Positions 59,871 through 64,000 of a stretch of 64,000 nt of DNA are shown here, piece by piece (the first letter of the stretch is position 1; each line of letters begins with the position of its first letter). The position numbers were made by a program, and so were the translations under genes. Below the pieces are notes generated by a model. It was not told where the DNA came from and ran no database searches. It saw only the letters and a program-made list of their open reading frames with translations. The stretch comes from JACJWR01 sp963752505 (lineage in GTDB: Bacteria > Actinomycetota > Actinomycetes > S36-B12 > UBA10799). The stretch covers positions 1 to 64,000 of the forward strand of contig CAVVYM010000004.1 of NCBI GenBank assembly GCA_963752505.1, written 5' to 3'.

Positions 59871-60586
59871 ACTACGAAACCGATCGCGGCGACGACTCCT
59901 GGGGCGAAGACGTCTGGCTGCGCGCGCCGCTGGCCGATCTGCCCACCCCGGCGATACCCGATGATGTCGCACAGCGCGTGTCGGCGGCCCTCCAAGCTGA
60001 GTCACAGGCGCGACAGGCCGCTGAGGTACCGACGCTGCGCCACGCGGGGCGCAACCGGCGTTGGTGGTACGCCGCCGGGGGCATCGCGGCCGCCGGCATC
60101 GCCGTCGCGCTGGCCGTGAGTGCCTTGCCTGGCGGTGGCGGAACTCCGGCCGGTGTCACTGCCGACGCCTCAGAGTCGCCGATCGTCGCGCCGATCGAGG
60201 ACGGCGAATCCGCCCGGACCGGCGACCAGCAGAATGCTCTGTCCGTGGTGCCGGTCAGTTCGGGCAACCGCTACACCGCGGATAACATGAAAGCCCAGGT
60301 GCCAGTGCTCATCGCCTCCCCGAGCGCGGCCGCTCCACCCGAGGTGGTGAGGGCTACCTTCGCGGCCACGCCGGCAGGAATCGTCTCCTGCTTGGACGGC
60401 GTGGGCTACCCGCCCCAAGACCTGGCGCTGCTGGACATCGCACGATTCCAGGACGCACCGGTAGTGGTGCTGGCCTATCTCTCCGGAGCAGAGGACGGCA
60501 CCGCGGACGTGGTGGTCGTTGGCGTTCGATGCAGCAGCAGCGACCCACAGGTGCGCCATCGTGATGTTGCCAACATGACGCCCTAG
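59867..60586 (+). CDS. Anti-sigma factor, SigM-associated (RsmA-like)
   Basis: 239 residues, GTG start overlapping sigM. Short cytoplasmic N-terminal region with VWLRAPLADLPTPAIPDDV and a helix, a single membrane helix (WWYAAGGIAAAGIAVALAVSAL) and an extracytoplasmic domain with two cysteines (IVSCLDGVG and VGVRCSSSD) that may form a disulfide. Sequence is not conserved enough for a family match, so the assignment rests on topology and position. It should hold SigM at the membrane. Confidence 0.75.
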   Translation: MNYETDRGDDSWGEDVWLRAPLADLPTPAIPDDVAQRVSAALQAESQARQAAEVPTLRHAGRNRRWWYAAGGIAAAGIAVALAVSALPGGGGTPAGVTADASESPIVAPIEDGESARTGDQQNALSVVPVSSGNRYTADNMKAQVPVLIASPSAAAPPEVVRATFAATPAGIVSCLDGVGYPPQDLALLDIARFQDAPVVVLAYLSGAEDGTADVVVVGVRCSSSDPQVRHRDVANMTP

Positions 60587-60600
60587 TGTGCTGAGGTAAC

Positions 60601-60627
60601 GGAATACCGACCCCCACTAGGATCGTT
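60601..60627 (+). promoter_or_regulatory. SigR/SigH-type promoter of trxB
   Basis: GGAAT (60601-60605), a 19-base spacer and GTT (60625-60627), matching the GGAAT-N18/19-GTT pattern of thiol-oxidative-stress sigma factors (SigR in Streptomyces, SigH in mycobacteria) that are known to drive trxBA. It lies 45 bases before trxB. AGGAG (60659-60663) is the trxB ribosome-binding site. Confidence 0.7.
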
Positions 60628-60671
60628 CGCATCACGGCTACTCACATCGTCAACCCTAGGAGTTCCGTCGC

Positions 60672-61607
60672 ATGACTGCTGACGTCCGAGACGTGATCAT
60701 CATCGGCTCTGGGCCTGCGGGCTACACCGCCGCCGTCTACGCCGCTCGCGCTCAACTGTCCCCACTGATGTTCGAGGGGGCTGTCACCGCCGGCGGTGCC
60801 CTGATGAACACCACCGAGGTCGAGAACTTCCCCGGCTTCCCCGACGGCATCATGGGTCCGGAACTCATGATGCAGATGCGTGCGCAGGCCGAGCGCTTCG
60901 GCACCGAATTCGTGGTCGACGACGTCACCGAGGTCAAACTCGAGGGCGACATCAAGACCGTGGTCGACGGATCCGGCAAGACCTATGAGGCTCGGGCGAT
61001 CATCATCGCCACGGGCTCGGGCTACCGGGAACTGGGCCTCGAGAACGAGAAGCGCCTGTCGGGTCACGGTGTGTCCTGGTGCGCCACGTGCGACGGATTC
61101 TTCTTCCGCGGCCAAGAGATCGTAGTTGTCGGCGGTGGCGACTCGGCGATGGAGGAAGCCACCTTCCTCACCCGGTTCGCCAGCAAGGTGACCATCGTCC
61201 ACCGACGCGATGCCTTCCGCGCGAGCAAGGTCATGGCCGCTCGCGCGCTGGAGAATCCGAAGATCGAGGTGGCCTGGGACTCCGCCGTGACCGACCTTCT
61301 CGGTGACGAGAAGCTGACGGGCGTGGTGATCCGCAACCTCAAGACCGGCGCGGAGACCGTGCTGGAGGCCACGGGCCTGTTCGTGGCCATCGGCCACGAC
61401 CCACGCTCGGAGCTGTTCACCGGTCAGGTAGATCTCGATTCGGAGGGTTACGTCATCACCCGCAGTGGCTCCACAGCCACCAACCTGGACGGCGTCTTCG
61501 CCTGCGGCGATGTCGTCGACCACACCTACCGTCAGGCTGTGACTGCAGCTGGAACCGGCTGTGCGGCGGCGCTCGATGCAGAGCGGTGGCTGGCCAACCA
61601 AGAGTGA
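60672..61607 (+). CDS. trxB: Thioredoxin reductase
   Basis: 311 residues. FAD motif VIIIGSGPAGYTAAVYAAR, redox-active CATC (Cys137, Cys140) in SWCATCDGFFF, NADPH motif VVVGGGDSAMEEATFL with HRRDAFRAS, and the C-terminal FAD block GVFACGDVVDHTYRQAVTAA. Transfers electrons from NADPH to thioredoxin. Followed after 39 bases by trxA; both are probably under the SigR-type promoter. Confidence 0.97.
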   Translation: MTADVRDVIIIGSGPAGYTAAVYAARAQLSPLMFEGAVTAGGALMNTTEVENFPGFPDGIMGPELMMQMRAQAERFGTEFVVDDVTEVKLEGDIKTVVDGSGKTYEARAIIIATGSGYRELGLENEKRLSGHGVSWCATCDGFFFRGQEIVVVGGGDSAMEEATFLTRFASKVTIVHRRDAFRASKVMAARALENPKIEVAWDSAVTDLLGDEKLTGVVIRNLKTGAETVLEATGLFVAIGHDPRSELFTGQVDLDSEGYVITRSGSTATNLDGVFACGDVVDHTYRQAVTAAGTGCAAALDAERWLANQE

Positions 61608-61646
61608 TCCGTACCCTTGACTCCACAACCGTCCAAAGGAGAGCGC

Positions 61647-61970
61647 ATGACGAACACCATCACCGTCACCGACATGGACTTCGATACGAAGGTCATCAAC
61701 GCCGACAAGCCGGTACTGGTCGACTTCTGGGCCGCGTGGTGCGGGCCCTGCAAGCAGGTCGCGCCTATTCTTGAGGAGATCGCCAAGGATCACGACAGCC
61801 TCATCGTGGCCAAGTTGAACGTCGACGAGAGCCCGGTGATCGCCGCCGGTCAGGGGATCACGAGCATTCCGACGCTCAACGTCTACTCCGGGGGCAAACT
61901 GGTCAAGCAAATCATCGGGGCCCGGCCGAAGCAGGCCTTGCTGCGCGAACTTGCTGACTACCTCGCCTGA
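61647..61970 (+). CDS. trxA: Thioredoxin
   Basis: 107 residues from ATG 61647, with AAAGGAGAG upstream. Active site WCGPC (Cys32, Cys35) in VDFWAAWCGPCKQVAPIL, cis-Pro loop SIPTLNVYSGG. Reduces protein disulfides and serves enzymes such as ribonucleotide reductase. In the trxB operon; the amidase gene follows after 27 bases. Confidence 0.97.
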   Translation: MTNTITVTDMDFDTKVINADKPVLVDFWAAWCGPCKQVAPILEEIAKDHDSLIVAKLNVDESPVIAAGQGITSIPTLNVYSGGKLVKQIIGARPKQALLRELADYLA

Positions 61971-61997
61971 GTTCCGCACGCTGGAGACGGGGCCGTA

Positions 61998-63098
61998 GTG
62001 GACGTCCATCTTGCCCAGGGGGACGCGGGTCCCGTCGTGGCCGAAGTTCGATCACGGCTGGTCAGACTTGGCTACCTGTCGGCCGGTTCTGGTGGCTTTG
62101 ACTTTGACGAAGATGTCGACAAAGCTATCCGAGCCTTTCAACAGGAACGGCGCATCAGCATTGACGGCGTCGTGGGGCCTACCACCTTTCGCCATCTCGA
62201 GGAGGCTCGGTGGGCACTCGGCGACCGGGTGCTCTGGTTCTCCGCAGCTCACCCTCACGCTGGTGACGATGTGCAAGATCTGCAGCGCCGACTGTCGGAT
62301 CTAGGTTTCGCGCTGGGTCGCGTGGATGGCATCTTCGGCACTAAGACCGACGCCGCGCTACGTGAGTTTCAACGGAACGTGGGCATGCCCACCGACGGCA
62401 CGTGCGGATGGAACACCGTGGTTGCGCTGAGCCGGCTTGCTCGAGCCGTGCGCGGCGGACGCCCCGAGCGCCTCTGGGACGAACACGCCCACGCCTCAAA
62501 CCGCACGGGAATCGCCGACAAAGTGATCGTCCTCGATCCTGGTCACGGAGGTCCCGATCCCGGTGTGGAGGGCCACGGGCTCTCCGAGGCGGTCATCGCG
62601 GACGACCTTGCGCGGCGGATAGAGGGGCGCCTCGCCGCCATCGGCACCCAGGTGCTGCTCACACGCCCACCGACGCGTTTCCTGCACCACATCGTGTCTG
62701 AAAGCACGAGGGCCGGGATCGCCAACGAGGTGTCGGCCGACCTCATGATCTCCTTGCACGCCGACAGCAACCCCTCGAGTCGTCCGCAGGGAGTGGCCAC
62801 CTATTACTTCGGGAGTTCCCTCAACGAATCGGAACTCGGTCGTCGTTTCGCCGACCTCGTACGGGAAGAGATCGTCGGGCGGACCGACCTTGTCGATTGT
62901 CAAAGCCACCCCAAGACCTGGGACATGCTGCGAACTACCCAGATGCCTGCCGTCCGCATCGAGGTGGGCTACCTCACTCACACTGGGGATGCCGCGCGGC
63001 TCTCACAGCCGCGGTTTCGCGACACTCTGGCGGAGGCAGTTGCCGCTGCCGCGGTGAGTTTCTTCTCCCCTACGGCCGATTCCGAGACGGAAGAATAA
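61998..63098 (+). CDS. cwlM: N-acetylmuramoyl-L-alanine amidase, CwlM-like
   Basis: 366 residues from GTG 61998. Two N-terminal peptidoglycan-binding repeats (about 12-70 and 85-145; FDEDVDKAIRAFQQERRISI and FGTKTDAALREFQRNVGMPT), then an Amidase_3 domain with the zinc and catalytic residues present: IVLDPGHGGPDPG, LSEAVIADDLARR, MISLHADSNPS and RIEVGYLTH. No signal peptide is evident. In mycobacteria the equivalent CwlM is cytoplasmic and, when phosphorylated, activates MurA rather than cutting peptidoglycan; the same is possible here although the ligands are kept. Confidence 0.88.
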   Translation: MDVHLAQGDAGPVVAEVRSRLVRLGYLSAGSGGFDFDEDVDKAIRAFQQERRISIDGVVGPTTFRHLEEARWALGDRVLWFSAAHPHAGDDVQDLQRRLSDLGFALGRVDGIFGTKTDAALREFQRNVGMPTDGTCGWNTVVALSRLARAVRGGRPERLWDEHAHASNRTGIADKVIVLDPGHGGPDPGVEGHGLSEAVIADDLARRIEGRLAAIGTQVLLTRPPTRFLHHIVSESTRAGIANEVSADLMISLHADSNPSSRPQGVATYYFGSSLNESELGRRFADLVREEIVGRTDLVDCQSHPKTWDMLRTTQMPAVRIEVGYLTHTGDAARLSQPRFRDTLAEAVAAAAVSFFSPTADSETEE

Positions 63099-63165
63099 GC
63101 GCCAACAGGAATCCGACTCCGAGTCCGACGAGTACCACGGCCAGGAAGCGCACGACGTCCTTCAT
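63070..63165 (-). CDS. Possible 31-residue membrane microprotein
   Basis: ATG 63165 opens a 31-codon frame: MKDVVRFLAVVLVGLGVGFL then LALILPSRNRP, a single membrane helix with a basic tail. It starts 37 bases after the parB stop on the same strand and overlaps the 3-prime end of cwlM. GAGG lies somewhat far upstream (13 bases). The clear helix in a short intergenic gap favours a real small gene, but there is no homology evidence. Confidence 0.4.
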   Translation of the reverse strand: MKDVVRFLAVVLVGLGVGFLLALILPSRNRP

Positions 63166-63202
63166 CTACAACTCATTTCCTCGATCACCTGTTCGAATAC
63201 TC

Positions 63203-64000
63203 TCAATTCCAGGTCTCAGGCGACTTGAGAGCGACCATAATGCGGTCAAAATCCTCCGGCGAGCCGAACTCGATGCTGATGCGCCCTCGCCGCTTAGTCC
63301 CGGTGATCTTGACCTTGGTCTCCAGCCGATTGGCCAGATCTTCTTCCGCGTCGGTGTGAGGCGATTCCTTCGACTTTCGCCTGCGCCGCCTGCGCTCCGG
63401 GATCTGGCCATCGTCGAGGGCGATGACCTCCTCGAGGGCCCGTACACTCATGCCCTCGACGACGACACGCGTCGCCAGTGCCTCCACCAGCTCCTGGTCG
63501 TCGACTGACACCAGCGCTCGCGCGTGGCCTGCGGTGAGCACACCAGCTGCCACCCTGCGTTGCACGCCAGCAGGCAGCCGCAGGAGTCGAATCGCATTGG
63601 TCACTGCCGGCCGAGACTTCCCCACCCGGATGGCCAACTCGTCCTGGGTGCAGCCGAAGTCCTCGAGCAGCTGCTGGTAGGCGGCCGCCTCCTCGAGCGG
63701 ATTGAGCTGCACTCGATGAAGGTTTTCCAGCAGAGCGTCACGCAGGAGGTCATCGTCGGCGGTATCGCGTACGAGGGCCGGAATCGTGGTCAATCCCGCC
63801 TGTTGCGCCGCACGGAGACGACGTTCACCTGCGACAAGTTCGTAGCCGGCGGCCGTCGATCGCACGACGATGGGCTGCAGGAACCCGACCTCGGAGACCG
63901 ATGCTGCGAGTTCTGCAATCGCCTCGGGATCAAAGACTGTGCGAGGTTGCCGCGGATTCGGTGAGATGTCTTGAGTTTGTACTTCCCGCAGCACTAGCCC
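63203..64000 (-). CDS. parB: Chromosome-partitioning protein ParB (N-terminus beyond edge)
   Basis: 266 codons visible; the frame stays open to the edge, so the usual 30 to 60 N-terminal residues that hold the ParA-contact segment lie outside the window. Visible: REVQTQDISPNPRQPRTVFD, the CTP-binding GERRLRAAQQAG box, ENLHRVQLNPLEEAAAYQQL and the parS-reading helix-turn-helix VGKSRPAVTNAIRLLRLP, then the C-terminal dimerisation domain. It binds parS near the origin and spreads as a CTP-dependent clamp. A basic linker (RRRRRRKSK) precedes the C-terminal domain. parA should be upstream, past the window edge. Confidence 0.96.
   Translation of the reverse strand, partial: GLVLREVQTQDISPNPRQPRTVFDPEAIAELAASVSEVGFLQPIVVRSTAAGYELVAGERRLRAAQQAGLTTIPALVRDTADDDLLRDALLENLHRVQLNPLEEAAAYQQLLEDFGCTQDELAIRVGKSRPAVTNAIRLLRLPAGVQRRVAAGVLTAGHARALVSVDDQELVEALATRVVVEGMSVRALEEVIALDDGQIPERRRRRRKSKESPHTDAEEDLANRLETKVKITGTKRRGRISIEFGSPEDFDRIMVALKSPETWN

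Noticed and set aside
1..64000. tRNA, rRNA or tmRNA genes
   Set aside because: No cloverleaf with a T-loop GGTTCGAATCC-like block or rRNA segment was recognised on either strand by eye.

Overview
This window is chromosomal DNA from a high-GC actinobacterium (Actinomycetota). The evidence is the gene order of the right half: dnaB-rplI-rpsR-ssb-rpsF, a GT87 mannosyltransferase, ponA, a DUF5318 protein, padR and ino1, then a CCA-adding enzyme, NUDIX, DUF6049, murJ, a pseudokinase, sigM and its anti-sigma, trxB, trxA, an amidase and parB. This matches the conserved oriC-flanking block of actinobacteria such as Streptomyces, so parA and dnaA/oriC should lie just past the right edge. Many genes have a TANNNT -10 hexamer 6 to 8 bases before their start codon and no leader, as is common in actinobacteria.

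Left end (1-4.7 kb): an AT-richer asparagine-synthetase-like gene without the N-terminal cysteine, followed by two abutting dead IS3-type transposase remnants, then an ATP-grasp gene on the other strand. This looks like a decayed accessory insertion. At 6.7-11.8 kb lies an unusual four-gene cluster: a degenerate HPr-kinase-like protein overlapping (GTGA) a sulfotransferase fused to an intact HPr-kinase-like P-loop domain, then two paralogous SET-domain-like proteins of the Rubisco-LSMT/SETD type. I do not know a described system with this composition, and it is the best candidate for something new.

11.8-19 kb: a TPP riboswitch controls a PnuC-type transporter and a NadR-like kinase, which points to thiamine salvage rather than nicotinamide riboside. 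Then come a DUF6629 membrane protein, a GT17-like enzyme, an acyl-CoA dehydrogenase behind two tandem operator-like sites, a nitrilase-family amidohydrolase and a mycothiol-dependent-type enzyme.

19-27.4 kb: a DosR/DosS-like two-component system is wired to cytochrome bd. The operon is cydA-cydB-cydD-cydC-kinase, with a 1-base stop/start overlap between cydC and the kinase. A perfect DosR-box core lies upstream of cydA, and the response regulator converges on the kinase. This suggests a low-oxygen or redox-controlled bd oxidase module.

27.4-36.5 kb: an HisC-type aminotransferase, a SpoIIE-type phosphatase, a class III aminotransferase, a Tat-lipoprotein amine oxidase that appears circularly permuted, and an arsenic cluster (arsR, an arsM-arsD in-frame fusion, a two-domain arsA) with no efflux permease in view.

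36.5-64 kb: the replication/ribosomal/cell-wall core. Notable are DnaA-box-like sequences between dnaB and rplI, an alanine-racemase-like protein lacking the PLP lysine, a PBP with a long Pro/Thr tail, a SigR-type promoter before trxB, and a possible 31-residue membrane peptide after parB. No tRNA, rRNA or CRISPR array was seen.
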